Shown here one piece after another: positions 1 to 12,110 of a stretch of 64,000 bases of DNA (the first letter of the stretch is position 1; every line of letters starts with the position of its first letter). Source of the DNA: Hamiltosporidium tvaerminnensis (taxonomy: Eukaryota; Microsporidia; Dubosqiidae). The notes beneath the pieces were generated by a model. That model saw only the letters and a list, made by a program, of their open reading frames with translations. It was not told the DNA's origin and ran no database searches. The stretch is taken from assembly GCA_022605425.2 (NCBI GenBank), contig JAKIMF020000005.1, positions 468,501 through 532,500 on the forward strand, read 5' to 3'. The position numbers and the translations under genes were made by a program.

Positions 1-1072
1 ATCAATGCTAAAATTGTGAATAAACAACATTCTGTCATATCTATACGGTAATAATCTGATATAAAGTAATTTCAGCCCAGAGAGCGTGTACACAATAATT
101 CTAATATTGTGTATTTTTCAATCTAAATAAAATTTGATTTCATATTGTGTTAAAACATTTAATACGTGAGATTATAGAGGATTTATGATCTAGACAAATA
201 TAAATTCAAAAAAAATAAATACCATCTTCGATTTTAGAATGTACCTTGATTTTTAATGAGTATCAAATTGCGATGTATAAAAACGTTAGAGTGACGATTA
301 TGATGCATAATAAAATACTTTCTAACCAATTAAAAATATGTTTTTTTGTAATAATCTTTGAAGGAGATCTTTGGCTAAGTTATATATCTATATCTCTTTT
401 ATATGAATAATAGGCATTGAATCATAAATATCTCTGAGAATCAAAAGTAGGCTTTTACCAATCATAATAAATATTAAGCTGTTGATAATCAGGTTTCCAT
501 ATACTATATATATAATCACCTAAATTGAAATATATGTAATTTTTTCAGAAATCGGAAAATATATACTTAGTTAAATTGAGAATTTATACCTCTGTTTATT
601 TGGCTATCAATTTTCGTTATAAGATCAAAAATTTACCATTTAATAAAGCAATGTTTATTAGTCTTTAACGAAAAAATACTAGATTATATTTTTAGATTAA
701 ATTATTTTTAAGGGACCGGGATTTTATGAATGACTTGGTTTTTTTATAATTCGAAGTATAAATATTGTTTTATGGTTCTTTACACCAATATATGATTATG
801 TTTCAGCAATTTTAGTGAACAATAGCACCTTTAAACATAATTAAAGGCTCAAAACCATGATCTGACTTTTCAAAAAACAGCAGATTAGAACTATAATAAG
901 AAAATATTTTGCTGCTTAATTTATATTTTGAGATTTAAGAAACGAAAATTATTATAGAATTGCCAAATTAAAAAATTGTGAATAAAAATATTTTTTTTAC
1001 TTCATTATGGTATTTTATCATGTGATTATATTTTAAAAGAAAAAATTCTTGTTTATGGATATTTATATCAGA

Positions 1073-2413
1073 TCATTCCAAATTCATAAGTGAAAGTATT
1101 AAATTTTTGCATTTTTCTTCAATTTCATGAAAAGCTATAGATATGTTTTTGATATTTGCATAGAGCTTTAATTCTTCTCGATAAGTAGAAATAATTTCAC
1201 CATATTCGTCAATACAAAAATTATATGCAAAAGAATCTACTCTATCTATGTGAGCAGATAATTCCATAGATTGAATAAAACATTTATTTTTTAAAGTGAA
1301 ATCGTCTTTTTTTATTTTCTTTTCGAAAAAATATCCTTTGTTAATATATTCTATAGAAAATATATTGTTTACAACCATAACTATATCTTTTCTAATTGGA
1401 TTCACAAAATCCACATCTACTCTACGCGTAGGCATTGATTTAAGGCTTAGGATAGACTGATTTTGCATATCATGAAAATTCTCTTCTATCTTTTCCGTAA
1501 ATTTAATCGCAGAATACTTCAAAAAAAGTTCTTCTGATACAAAAAAAGCTTTTAATTCCTTAAGATTTTGAAAGTATATTATATATTCAGAAGAAACAAT
1601 TTTTTCATAATAGAATTTTACAGTGCAAAAAGTTTTAGAAGTATCCGAAGAACTTAAGAAATAGCCATCATTTTTCAAATTATTCGAACTACTATCAAAA
1701 AAAAATACAGGGGTCATGAATGACGTATTTCTAACTTTTAGATATTTAAAAATAATTTTCTTGAATAAAAAGATATCTAAATTTGGTATTTTTCCTCTAC
1801 AAATAAAGATAAATGTTTTTTGACTAAGAAAATTTGTCGCATTCATCTGGAAATCCAGACTTTTAGAAAAAATCTTTTTGATAGATTCTATATTTAAATT
1901 TTCATTCTTAAAATTATTTATATGATAATGAAAATATCTGAAGACTTTAGAAATGTCCTCGTAAATAAAATTTGTTCCGTTATTTATTACAATTTTTTCT
2001 TTCGGTTTACACATTTTTCCTTCTAAATGATTATTCAATGCACATAAAATTTTTTTAATAATGTTCTCAGTGTTTAAATTTGAATCTTCAGACCAATCAA
2101 ATTGAACATAAAAAAAATGTGTTTTTATCGTCTTAGAATGTGTGATTTTATTTATGAACCCCTCAAAATCTGCAATTGTTGTAAGATTATTTGTTTCTAT
2201 GAAATATACATCATTAAATGCATTTTTAGAATAACCAGAAAATAACTGCTCTATCAGATTGAATGCATGCTTCTCAAAATATGTAGTTTCTTCTTTATAA
2301 GGAAACATACCCTTATCTGGTATCGTTTTATTTGACTTTGAAAGATAAATTTGTCCTACAATAAATACTATTATAATAAAGATTTCTTGTTTAATTAATA
2401 TTAAGATATTCAT
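1073..2413 (-). CDS. Unit-encoded 446-aa secreted or anchored protein, unknown function (unit 0 copy)
   Basis: The function is not recognised. The reading frame is open beyond position 2413 only through a GTG, so I start it at the ATG at 2411-2413. The first ~25 residues are strongly hydrophobic (Ile/Phe/Val-rich), as in a signal peptide or signal anchor. The remainder is Lys, Asn, Phe and Ile-rich, with no further membrane segment, no evident DDE or DDD catalytic set, no zinc finger and no low-complexity tract. It differs from the unit 2 copy at only about five residues. It is the only convincing gene in the 9 kb unit, so it is either cargo or an unrecognised mobility protein. The family could equally be a microsporidian secreted-protein family spread by segmental duplication. 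I favour cargo, without proof. Confidence 0.75.
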   Translation of the reverse strand: MNILILIKQEIFIIIVFIVGQIYLSKSNKTIPDKGMFPYKEETTYFEKHAFNLIEQLFSGYSKNAFNDVYFIETNNLTTIADFEGFINKITHSKTIKTHFFYVQFDWSEDSNLNTENIIKKILCALNNHLEGKMCKPKEKIVINNGTNFIYEDISKVFRYFHYHINNFKNENLNIESIKKIFSKSLDFQMNATNFLSQKTFIFICRGKIPNLDIFLFKKIIFKYLKVRNTSFMTPVFFFDSSSNNLKNDGYFLSSSDTSKTFCTVKFYYEKIVSSEYIIYFQNLKELKAFFVSEELFLKYSAIKFTEKIEENFHDMQNQSILSLKSMPTRRVDVDFVNPIRKDIVMVVNNIFSIEYINKGYFFEKKIKKDDFTLKNKCFIQSMELSAHIDRVDSFAYNFCIDEYGEIISTYREELKLYANIKNISIAFHEIEEKCKNLILSLMNLE

Positions 2414-2899
2414 AAACACATTTGTTTCTTTACTTATATAATTTGTGATAATAAATTAAAAATAACAAATTGTAATTTGATTAATTAAATTTTTTAATCA
2501 ATCAAATCTTAAATTCAGAACTTATGAAAATTTAATTTAAAATCATTATTCGAGTTAGAACCAACATAAATTTGATTTTAATATAAATAATTCTAGTTTT
2601 TAGAAAATTTCAAGTTTAATTCATATGATGAATAATTTATATTTTTTTTAATTTATATTAATATTCTGGTTCATAAATTTATATTAAGGTTAATATAATA
2701 CTTAAAAATACAACATTATATGCATTTTTTGGTTGTAGATACTTAGTTATAAGTACTTACGGATCTTGATGTCTCCCATTTTTCCTTTTTACCTGATTCT
2801 TTTGACCAACATCGTTCTATTTAGAAAGAAATTTTCAATATAAATTCATTTTTTTAGGAAGCCAGCTAGGTTTGAAGCATTTCGGCTCCAATAAGATCA

Positions 2900-3900
2900 C
2901 CTTCCTGACATTAATTTCTGATATTAAAATTAAAATGTTGTCTTAGAGAAGCTATCGCGCCGTTTATATTTATTTTTAAGATCTGTATTTAGAGTAAACT
3001 TTTGATTTGCCTTTATGTAATATCCATTCTGCTAGTCCTTCTGGTATTACCCATTAAGGTTTTAAAGATTGTATAATTAGAAATTTCCATAAGATATATA
3101 TAATCTCCAGGCTTTAGGCGAGTGTAAAAAGCTTCATTAAAAACTATCTCCTGGCAAAAAAATATCTAAACTGCTGGTCAAAATATTGCTTTTGTTTTTG
3201 GTGGGACGAAAACTAAACCAAATTTTCGATTTTTCACGGGAATGCGTATAACAAGAGGAAGGTCTAAATAAAGAGTAAAAATTTTCCACGGTCTTTGTTT
3301 GTAGTATAAATAACTAGATTGGAGACCACAGCCGAAATTGTATCTAGTTGTATGTGAAAGCATGAAAAATTAGCTTTACTCACTCGGCTTAGAGAGTTTA
3401 GCGCTTCGATGATGCAAAAAAGTTACCTTTTAAATAACCAGGTCACAGAGAAGCAAATTTTTTCCCCTTAAGACATTTAAATGTCTAAGTAACGCATGTA
3501 AGTTTAAGATACGTCTTAATATGAAATACGTTCGGCTCACAAATGTAAAGTAAGTAAGATATTACTGGTTTTAGGGAAATTACAAGGTTTATTTCGACCT
3601 AAAATTACGCTCGTAGCAACAAAAATGTGCGAAAAACGATCTCGATACGATCATTAAATAGTCCTACATATATTTTTAGAGGAAAATTTTTGAAATATTG
3701 GTATATCAAAGAAGACTGATGGAATGCTGGGGAGGCTGTGATTTTTTTAAATCTAGAACTGCGTTAATGTCATGAAAACAATATAAAATATCCAAAAAAC
3801 TTGTATATTTATTAGATGATAACTCTTCTACTTTATACATATTTCAAGATATGAAAAAGTTTAATATTCGGTATACTTAATCAATGATGAAAAATCTTTA
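2900..3900 (-). repeat. Module M, right-arm version, unit 0
   Basis: This segment recurs at about 21.7-22.8 kb (same strand) and 34.1-35.2 kb (inverted), at high identity. A diverged version sits at a different place in the opposite arm (16690-17615 in unit 1, and its inverse in unit 2). Another diverged version is at 48860-49440. Landmarks kept in all versions are a block ending in GCCGAGTGAG or an equivalent, a CAATCTAGTTA block and a CCCACCAAAAA block. A 61-codon ORF (3178-3363, minus) lies inside it, but the unit 2 copy has a stop, so I do not call it a gene. Confidence 0.6.
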
Positions 3901-5154
3901 ACTAACAAATTCAATATAAAACTTATTTTAGAAAACCATAATCCTACTGTGTAACAAATTTAAATTTAAACATTAAGAACCATTAATAATATAAAGGTTA
4001 AAATTTGTCTGCAATATTAAAAAGTAATAATTATCGTATTTTATATTGATTGACTCCCCCCTGCTGAATTTTACCCTGGCAAAAAGAAAAATCCAGAAGA
4101 TCATCAAACCTGCTAAATCGGATGGGATGGCAAAATTATTCGTATTATAGTTTTTTTGGCGGGAAACGCTTAAAGGTGGGAAAATAATTATTTTGGGATA
4201 AATAAAAGAATTTTAATAAACGAGACCTCTCTAAAGCGAAAAAAAATTTAAAGAAATTAAAAAAAAAGTCAAAAAAAATTAGAAAAATGCTAAAACTAAT
4301 TTAAAAAAATAAAAATGAAATTATAAAAAATTAAAAAAATAAAATACAGAAAAATTATCACAGAATAAAAAAAATGAGAAAAATTTGATTTTTAAAGTGA
4401 TTTTATTTGAGTGTTTTTTTATATGCTTATTTTCTCACAGGTTTCTTTTACTTTTCCTTTATATATGACACACTTTTATAGTTTAATCTAAAAATATAAA
4501 GATTTAAAAATTTGAAAAAACAAAGGAAATAAGAGTTAAGTTACATATGACCCTTTAAATTAAAGGGTTTATAAAATATATTTTTTTAGGGTTTTTTTAA
4601 ATTTTTAAATCTTATTTATCCTATTATATAAGGAAAAGCATTTAAGAACAAGAGGGAGACAAAATAATATGACAAAAAAAATATGTGGATATTAGTAATA
4701 AATTCTTCCAAAACCGAGCATATAGAATATTAAAATCAAGTAAAATAGCGAAAATTTTTAAATTTGTATTTTAAATACCAAAACATTGGGGTAAGTCCTT
4801 GAAGATGGCATTTTATTATGGCTTTTATATTTTTGACAAGGGGGGACAAAATAAAATACGATAATAATTATAGAATTTGTTTTTGAATTTGCACAATAAA
4901 ATATTTTTGGATTAGTAAATTAAACCAGAAGAAAGAAATTATGATAAGTTTAAAGTTTTGTAAAAATTATTGTCAAAATATTTGTATTTTTTACAATTTA
5001 ATGAGACTAAAATACTATTGCGGCAGTATTATTTTTTTACAGCAAGTTTGCGAAATAACTCAACTATGCTTCCTTTTTATTGTAAATGTGTAGTTTATAA
5101 TATATTTCTACAATTTTTTCTGATCTGATCGATATTATTGGCCTATTTATTTTA

Positions 5155-5917
5155 ACAATAAAATTCGATTTTAATTTATTTTTTATTTTTTAAAACCCAA
5201 TTTACTTAATATATCTTCAATTTCTTTATTCGTATAAATTAAACCACTGTAAAACATTTTTTTTAAAAAAAATCAAATATAAAGTATTTTAGATTTAGTT
5301 CGGTGATGTATAAAGTGCCTTGTTTCGTTATAAATGAAACCAGGTACATTATAGGCACCCTTTTATCTTCGGTTTTTATATCAGTGTAAAGACTAGAGTA
5401 GATAAGGCATTTATAATTAATAATAGGAGTTATAAACTTTGGTGTTTTACTTAAAAAAAGTACATGGTGCAATCTAAATAATTCTAGCACAGAACTAATC
5501 CGTGAAAATTCAAAAATACAAACGAATCGAATTTAATTTTCTAAGATGTGTTTAAAAAATAGTTTCGAGCTGTTTCCGGCAATGACTTTCGCAAGTTTTC
5601 TATTATTGTTGCTATTTATAAAAGATACTAGTGTTTAAATAATTACAATCAAAAATATATTTTTAGCATTATTAAAACCATCTATAAAACACAATCTAAT
5701 ATCATAATACTAGAAAATATTGATTTTTGGCATATCAGTAATTTCAGATTTATTTCTTATTCGGATTTACATTTCCTATTTTCATTTCATTGAATATATT
5801 TTTAAATAATTTTTATTCTATATTTTGGTTGTAAATTATATTTTGAGCCTTTAACCATCGATTTTGCACAATAATTTGGGTATTTATTTTTTTATAACTT
5901 CTATTTATTGGTTTAAT
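5155..5917 (-). repeat. Terminal inverted repeat, right end of unit 0
   Basis: This ~760 bp block is the reverse complement of the left end of unit 1 (15684-16445). It is in the same orientation as the right end of unit 1 (about 24005-24760). The outermost bases read, inward, as AAGTTATAAAAAAATAAAT followed by a CAAATTATT block. It contains a shared landmark (ATATCAGTGTA, AGACTAGAGTAG) near 5380-5400. No gene is seen in it. The short ORF at 5263-5490 is not kept open in the other copies. Confidence 0.8.
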
Positions 5918-6009
5918 TTATTTAATAAAATTCTGGGTTAAAACATTTTTACCATTTTTTACAAGTTTTTTTCTACCTCTTTAACCACTTCTGTCTCTTC
6001 TTCAAATCC
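5918..6009 (-). mobile_element. 5'-truncated 3' stub of the R4-like retrotransposon
   Basis: On minus, this ~92 bp ends in the family's invariant 3' terminus (AACCCAGAATTTTATTAAAT) and carries the last ~45 bp of the ORF's acidic tail. It matches the 3' end of copy B at 24760-24850. It stops abruptly, as expected for a 5'-truncated LINE insertion or for loss of the rest when copy A arrived. It abuts the end of unit 0 at the same place where copy B abuts the end of unit 1. An AT-rich spacer with a TA repeat (6010-6052) separates it from copy A. Confidence 0.8.
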
Positions 6010-6052
6010 TTTTTTTGGTTTATATATATATATTTATATTATAATATAAAAA

Positions 6053-9000
6053 ATTGGTAGAAAGAAAAATTTAGCAGCGAAACATTTAAAAAAATAAAAT
6101 AAAGGCCGCAAACGACGCCGATAAGGTTAATAAAAGTAATATTGGCATACAAAAATTTGAGCTACACCCACCGGCTATTTCCCTACTTTCCTCCTTCTAC
6201 ACAAAAAACACACATCCATCACCAAGCCAAACATGCAGTAAAATGCAAAATAGTAAGCTCTGCTCCTTATTTTTGCCTAATAATCCACTTCCCTTTTCGG
6301 TTGAAGTCTCTTCTTGCGAGCCATGGTACGACATGACAAACCCCATTACTCTAGCTATTCCAGAAGGTAACAGGCTAATGGCATTGCGGACGATATTCGA
6401 TTCCGCAACAGCCGACCCGAAGAGATGGCCTCGAATTGTTTTTTTGTAGTACAGACAAGGTTTGAAAGAATGACAGGAAATGGCTAGACAGAGCTTCACA
6501 TGTACTATGATAAGAAATTCGGCTAAACTGAAACTTTTGAAGTGTTTAAAAAATTGGCACAAAGTGAGATGGGAAAGGAATTAAAAACAGAAGAGAAGGG
6601 AGAGCGACGTAGAATCGCCACTTGTCTCGCTGATACATGCACCTTGACCGACACCACGGAGTACATAAACCTGAGAGATAAATTCTTGAGTAAAATCAAA
6701 GAAATCTCGGAGAACGAAATTGAAAAGTGGTGGTCCGAACTAGAAAACATCCGAATGAATTGGTTGACAGTAAAGTTTTAGACCTTATTAATCGAATTAT
6801 CGGTGAGTATGCTGATTCTTGTGTGCCGATGACGATAACTGCAGTGGCACGAATAATCCAGGCAGCCCAGGTATGCTATGACGAGGCAACAAGCAAAGAA
6901 AAGCCTAGATCCGCTTGGAAGGAAAACATAGAAAGTAAAATTTCTAAGTTAGTACTCTTCAAAGATCTTCTCGAGAAGGCCCGTAAGCAGGAAAAGCTCT
7001 CGACTTCGGAAAGAAGAGCCTTAAAAAAATCATGCGAGGATTTAATTTTAACTTGAGCAGCGTAACTGATCTTTCTGAGGCTTTAGTTAAGAAGAATAAA
7101 TCTTTGAATGTTTACAGGAAAAAAATTACGATGCATGAAAGTAAGAAGCAATTCCGAAAAGAGAGTCGTATGTTTGAGCTTTTCCGAGGTCGATTTTATC
7201 GTGGGTTTTCTGAGCGTGTAGATCCGAGCATGTGGTTAGTGGTGATGAAATTGTGAGTTTTTGGTCTACAATGTGGAACAAAAATGATGACACAGTCACG
7301 TACGATGATTATTTGATTCCATTTGTATCAGATAATCATCCGACCACGTTTCCTTCACTTGATGAATTTGTGAATATCATTAATTGGCTCCCTAATTGGA
7401 AAGCTGCTGGAATTGATGGTATTTACAATTTTTTCATTAAGCAACTTACAACTCTTCACAAATACCTTTATGATATTGTGAAAGTTATATGTTTAGAAGG
7501 AACACCACAAGCTGATTGGTTTTACTGCGGGCTTACGTATTTGATACCGAAAGGAATTCCACGAAGAGGCTCTGACTACAGGCCAATCACTTGTATGTCC
7601 AACCTCTATAAGTTAACGACAAAGTGTGTAACGAAAGTCGTTCAACTTGAAGTGGAAAGGCGAGGGTTGCTTGCAGAGAACCAATTAGGGGCGGTAAGAG
7701 GTGTGCAGGGAGCGAAAGAGCAGGCTCTACTGAATATTGCCTTAAATAAAGAGTATGGAAATAATCTTAAGGCAACATGGATTGATGTTAAAAAAGCTTA
7801 TGACTCAATAGATCATGCTTATTTAACTCAATGCATTGAAAACCTTAATTTACCTGATTGGATCCTGAAATTTATTAAGGTAATTATATCAAAATAGAAA
7901 ATTTCTATATCAGCAGGGCCTGAAAAAATCATGAGCAAGAATATTGATAAAAGGATTCTGCAAGGAGATAGTTTGTTACCTTTGTTATTTGTTTTGTGTA
8001 TGGATCCATTAAGCCGAAAGCTTAATGAAAAATACACAAAAGTGACGGTACAAACAGATGCAAAATCCCATTCTACTAATCATCTCTTGTTTATTCATGA
8101 TCTGAGCTTTTTGCATAAGACAGTTCTACATTGAATGCTTTGACAGACAGAGCAAAGGAATTTTTAGAGGTGATTTGCCTAGAGATTAACAAAGAGAAGT
8201 CAGCCACAAATAATAAGTGTTGTGAAGATAGTGCTACTCTTCTAGAAGGTTTTAGTGTTTACAAATATTTAGGAATAATAGAAGATAGCAGAGGAATACC
8301 AACACGTAGCTCATTTGAAGAAGTACAGAGCAAATTGATAGCAAGAGTTGAAAGACATTGTCACATTAGATTAAATTCAAAAATTTTTTTCTGCAATCAA
8401 TCAACATGCGATATCGTTAATCAACTACCACATAGGAGTACTTCAACTTGAACCGGCTGACTTCTCTAAGTTAGATGATGCAGTGCGTGCGGTGTTGGTG
8501 AAGAATAAGATACATCTCCGCCCAGGATGTAAAGAGCGTTTATACCTTCCTATAACAGAACTTGTAAGTGGCCTACATAGTGTTGAGTTGCGAAGCGAAC
8601 ATATGCTTCTGCAACTCTTGGATTGTCTGAAAAAAAGTAAAGAAATATCAACTAGACGAGCAGCAATCTTCAAAGTTGAGAATAAAAATAAAACCCATCT
8701 TGCACTAATAAAAGGCTTCTTAAAAGTAAAGTACAGGTTGGTAGAAAAAGTCACTAGGAAAAAATTAGAAGATGATCAACTTGCGAAACTATATAACGAA
8801 ATAGAAAAACGAAAACTCCATTCAAAGTTATATAATGCAAGAAAAAATGAGCTTGTTAGTGTTAGTGATTCTTCTAGATGGCTAAAGAGAGGGAATATTA
8901 GGGCACAAAATGAAGCTGTGTTCTGCTATATCCAGGATAAAAATGTATTATGGGGAGCAGATGGTATGTGTCAATATTGCGGGAAGTCTGGTAAGACTGT

Positions 9001-9803
9001 AGATCATCTAGCAACTCGATGTGAAAAAATGCTAGGTATGACTACACCAGACGAAATAATGAAGTGGTTAGATGCATAAACTTACTTCTCCTAAATAGAT
9101 ATAAGTTTAAGTCCTCAAAACGAATTAGGAGTCACGCAGTTCAAGAAATTCTTCATAATGAGTATGCAGAGATAAGAGTGGACATCAGAATTAAAACTGA
9201 TGTTAAAATTCGGAATAAAAGACCGGACATATTTATTTTAGATAAGAAGAAGAATAAGATAACACTCATTGAAGTAGGAATCACTTCCCAAGATTCACTT
9301 CAAATAGTTGAAACTGAAAAACTTAGGAAGTATGACCTGCTAGCCAATGAGTTGGGTCTTATTTATAGGTGTAGTGTTGAGATAATCCCTTATGTGATGA
9401 CCTGGGACGGTATTGTGACAAAATACCATAAATCTCATCTTAAAAGACTAGAAATACCTATGAATGTAGAGGCATACATTCAGTCTATAGTACTTAAGAA
9501 GACAGTCGAAACAATTTCCTTTGATAGACGAAGAGGACTTGAGTCAGAACTAAATGCCGAAGAGAGCTGGGAGAGAGCGTCAATGAGTGTTATTATGAGA
9601 TCAGAGATGCATGAGGAACCAACACCCTCTTATAAAGAAGAGAAGAGAGAGGAAGATGGTGTTAAAATTTTAAAACCAAAAAATAATACACCCTTTATTT
9701 CACAAGGAGAATCCACGTTAGAGGAACCGACCATAAACATAAAGAAGAGTCGGATTTAGAAGAAGAGACAAAAGTGGTTAAAGAGGTAGAAGAAAACATG
9801 TAA
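6053..9803 (+). pseudogene. Retrotransposon ORF of copy A: RT, zinc knuckle, restriction-like endonuclease, broken
   Basis: The ORF is split into several frames (main open pieces 6542-7056, 7232-7897, 8131-8451, 8483-9079 and 9064-9759). It encodes target-primed reverse transcription functions. RT fingers and palm lie in 7232-7897 with DYRPIT, NQLGAVRG and motif A WIDVKKAYDSID. A TAG at the Trp codon ends this piece at 7897. Motif B (QGDSL) is near 7970. The catalytic motif C region near 8090-8110 is altered (FIHD instead of FIDD), so this RT should be dead. A CCHC knuckle (C-X2-C-X8-H-X4-C) lies at about 8970-9023. The endonuclease core RPDIF, then a Glu about 12-14 residues on, then KLRKYD, is at 9220-9340. 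Of all copies it has the least disrupted 3' half. Confidence 0.88.
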
Positions 9804-9844
9804 AAAATTGTAAAAATTTATAACCCAGAATTTTATTAAATAAA
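6053..9844 (+). mobile_element. R4/Dong-like non-LTR retrotransposon, copy A
   Basis: This is a near full-length copy (~3.8 kb). Its first bases align with the ATG of copies B to E, but the start codon has changed to ATT (about 6053). Its 3' end is the AACCCAGAATTTTATTAAAT terminus at about 9822-9842. Both flanks are AT-rich; an AATATAAA octamer occurs on each side but is too simple to accept as a target-site duplication. It is head to head with the minus-strand stub at 5918-6009. There is no LTR and no poly(A) tail. Confidence 0.9.
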
Positions 9845-11639
9845 TATAAATCGACACAAAAATTATAAATTTGTTTTGTCTTTATCTTTACTTCTTTTAG
9901 AATAATCCTAAAAATAATTTAAATACAAAAAATTTATCTTAGTAAGATTTATGTATTTTGAGCTGAAGTTTTTTTTGAAAATATTAAAAAATTATTGCTA
10001 ATAGAAAATATATAATATTTAGATTTATTGGGAAAGACTAATTGTGTATCCGTATTTTTTTGATTTTTAATTGTCTAGTATGTAAGTTGCAAAAAGAAGT
10101 TGGACCAATGAGATTATCAGATATGATATTTGATATTTGAAACATTCTCTTTATTTTTCTTTAGTCGATAACTGACATTTAATCTTATTTTTCTAAAACT
10201 TATACTATGTTTTATTCAGAAACGAATAAAATACATTTAATTATTTAAACAAATTTTTCTTTGTACTTCTAATTATACTGCAAATATTCTTGGAGAGATA
10301 AATAGATAATGTATAATAAGCTACTTTAATAAATATAATAATTTTTAAATAGCTATTGTTAGTGAATAGGACATTAAATTCCCGGTGAAGTCATACATAA
10401 ATTATATTCTTGCATGAGAAGGGAAAAATAAACGTAATTATCAGCTAAAATATACGTTCAAAAAAATATAATGTTACTTATTCATCAAATTCAATTTATA
10501 CTAGTATTAAAATAGACTAGACAAGCATTTTTTGTCGAAATGACTTATAATTAAAAAATAACACACTGAATTAAGAAATAAAGTTATATTTGCTAAATTT
10601 GTTTCTTTCATAGAAATAAAAGAATAACTTTTTAAAAAGACTTTAATTTTAAGTTAAATTAGCAGAGATTTATTTTGTTTGTTTTTAAAATATAACAAAG
10701 GATATATTTAAGACAATGAATGATTTTTTTATTTAAAATAATGATTTTAAAAAAACTCAAAAATTTACACATTTTTAACTTCATATATATTTTAATGAAC
10801 TAATCTAAACATAAAAGCAAAATTATTCTGGAAATAATTCCTATTAAAGTTATATTGTATATTATTTTACAAATAATATAATTTGCTCCAAATAAATCAC
10901 GATAGATACAAAAAAAATCATTTGTATTACTTGTTCTATAACATATCGGTCTGTCAATATCTAAGTTTGATCTTATATGAACTTCATTTATCTTAATTAA
11001 GAGCCAATTTTAACGAATGTTTATAGAAGAAATCGTAGAATTTTTTTAACTCTATCAGAAATTTTTTTCGCGTGGCTTGAAACTCTGCGATTTTTATTGA
11101 AGTTTACACTTTTCTGTCAAGAGGATTTTCTCATTCGGTCAAAATGACTCGGATATCAGAGCGTGATTCTATCGATATGTATAATAAGCAAGATTTTAAT
11201 CCATCACTCACAATGTTTATTGCTAGAATGTCAGTTCACTCGGTGGATTATTGTGAACTTTTTTATACTACTTAAGCTCTTTAGGTTTTCTACAGAGAGT
11301 ACCGTTATATTAATTTTAACCAATATTCATATTTACTGTCATTTATATGATATACATAAGAACATTCATACGTATAATTTTTATTCGTTTCCTGTCCAAA
11401 CTCGAGATTTGAAGTTTTCTTTATTTCAAAGTATGTGTTATACACTGCTTGTGTTCTGTCTTTATTCTCCCGTATCATCTTTGTTATCTTGTGAAAAATA
11501 TTTTTAAATGAAAGTATGATATTGTTTCGTGAAATATTTATGTACTAAAATAAGAAATTGATATTTTTTGGTCCATAGAACTCATCTTGTGCTATCCATT
11601 TTTTTGTGTTTAAAAAATAATGTGTTTCTTTAATTCGAG
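9845..11639. other. AT-rich stretch without a supported gene
   Basis: This is unique AT-rich sequence between copy A and a possible decayed retroelement. The 114-codon plus-strand ORF at 11163-11507 is Ser, Phe, Leu and Cys-rich and has no recognisable features. It looks like chance openness opposite a decayed minus-strand reading frame. I see no repeat, tRNA or motif I can support. Confidence 0.5.
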
Positions 11640-12110
11640 ACTAACATTTCTAGCATTTCTTTCAGGATCCTTTAATGTTTACGGTAGTATCTAAGCAATC
11701 GTAATAAGCTGCGCGGTTTCCGTTTCTGTGCTGGGAATCTTTTGTACAGTTTTATCTGTACTATAGCTGCATTGAGCTTGATGTCAAAGGAGGATATAAG
11801 AAGGTGCATCTATTGTCTCAAACAGTAGAATATCTCGAGATTTTTTGCAAGTTTTTAAGTTACCACAATTTTCTAGGTCTTTTTTTAGAATCATTCGAAT
11901 TAGGCTTACATCGTTTATCATATTCTGCAATTCGACTAAGGATTCGAAAAAGAATACCCTTTGATTCACCTCTATAGAAATTAAAAACCATAGATTACGG
12001 GACAATACATAACATTTCTCCAAATAAATTTAAGAAAATCTTTGTTTAATTGCTGTTAAACCTTCGAAAAACACATTTGTTATTCCATATGAGTAATTTT
12101 TAAGTTCTAA
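11640..12110 (-). pseudogene. Possible decayed Ty3/gypsy-type reverse transcriptase
   Basis: Read on minus across stops and shifts, the region gives in order: a segment resembling the PFG-L-N-A box (YSYGITN, near 12090), an open 79-codon piece (11784-12023) containing LENCGNLKTCK, and then DKTVQKIPSTETETA followed by LLRLLRYYRKH (about 11690-11760). The last part closely resembles the linker after the RT domain of Ty3/gypsy elements (FLGL-NYYRKF). The order and spacing fit, but each match is weak by eye. No protease, integrase or LTR was found. It could be chance similarity in AT-rich DNA. Confidence 0.33.

Larger units (their letters stand above)
1..5917 (-). repeat. Inverted-arm unit 0, left end cut by window
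   Basis: This stretch is collinear with 18836-24760 (unit 1) and, inverted, with 28563-38290 (unit 2 once its insertion C is removed). Base 1 corresponds to about 18836, so some 3.1 kb of the unit should lie to the left of the window. It holds an intact 446-aa gene on minus, then about 0.7 kb of AT-rich sequence, the module at about 2.9-3.9 kb, and the right arm out to 5917. The gene and the few hundred bases around it are nearly identical to the sister copies, while the arm has many more substitutions and small indels. Strand is given by the gene. Read by eye, so boundaries are good to tens of bases. Confidence 0.85.

Noticed and set aside
1073-2413. Reading the 446-aa protein as a transposase
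   Set aside because: No DDE/DDD spacing, HUH, Tyr/Ser recombinase or zinc-binding pattern can be made out, and the hydrophobic N-terminus argues for secretion.
3178-3363. 61-codon ORF in module M, open in units 0 and 1
   Set aside because: A stop interrupts the unit 2 copy, and there are no protein features; it is likely carried along by DNA similarity.
6040-9850. Target-site duplication AATATAAA around copy A
   Set aside because: The octamer is too simple in TA-rich flanks; no empty site is available to confirm it.
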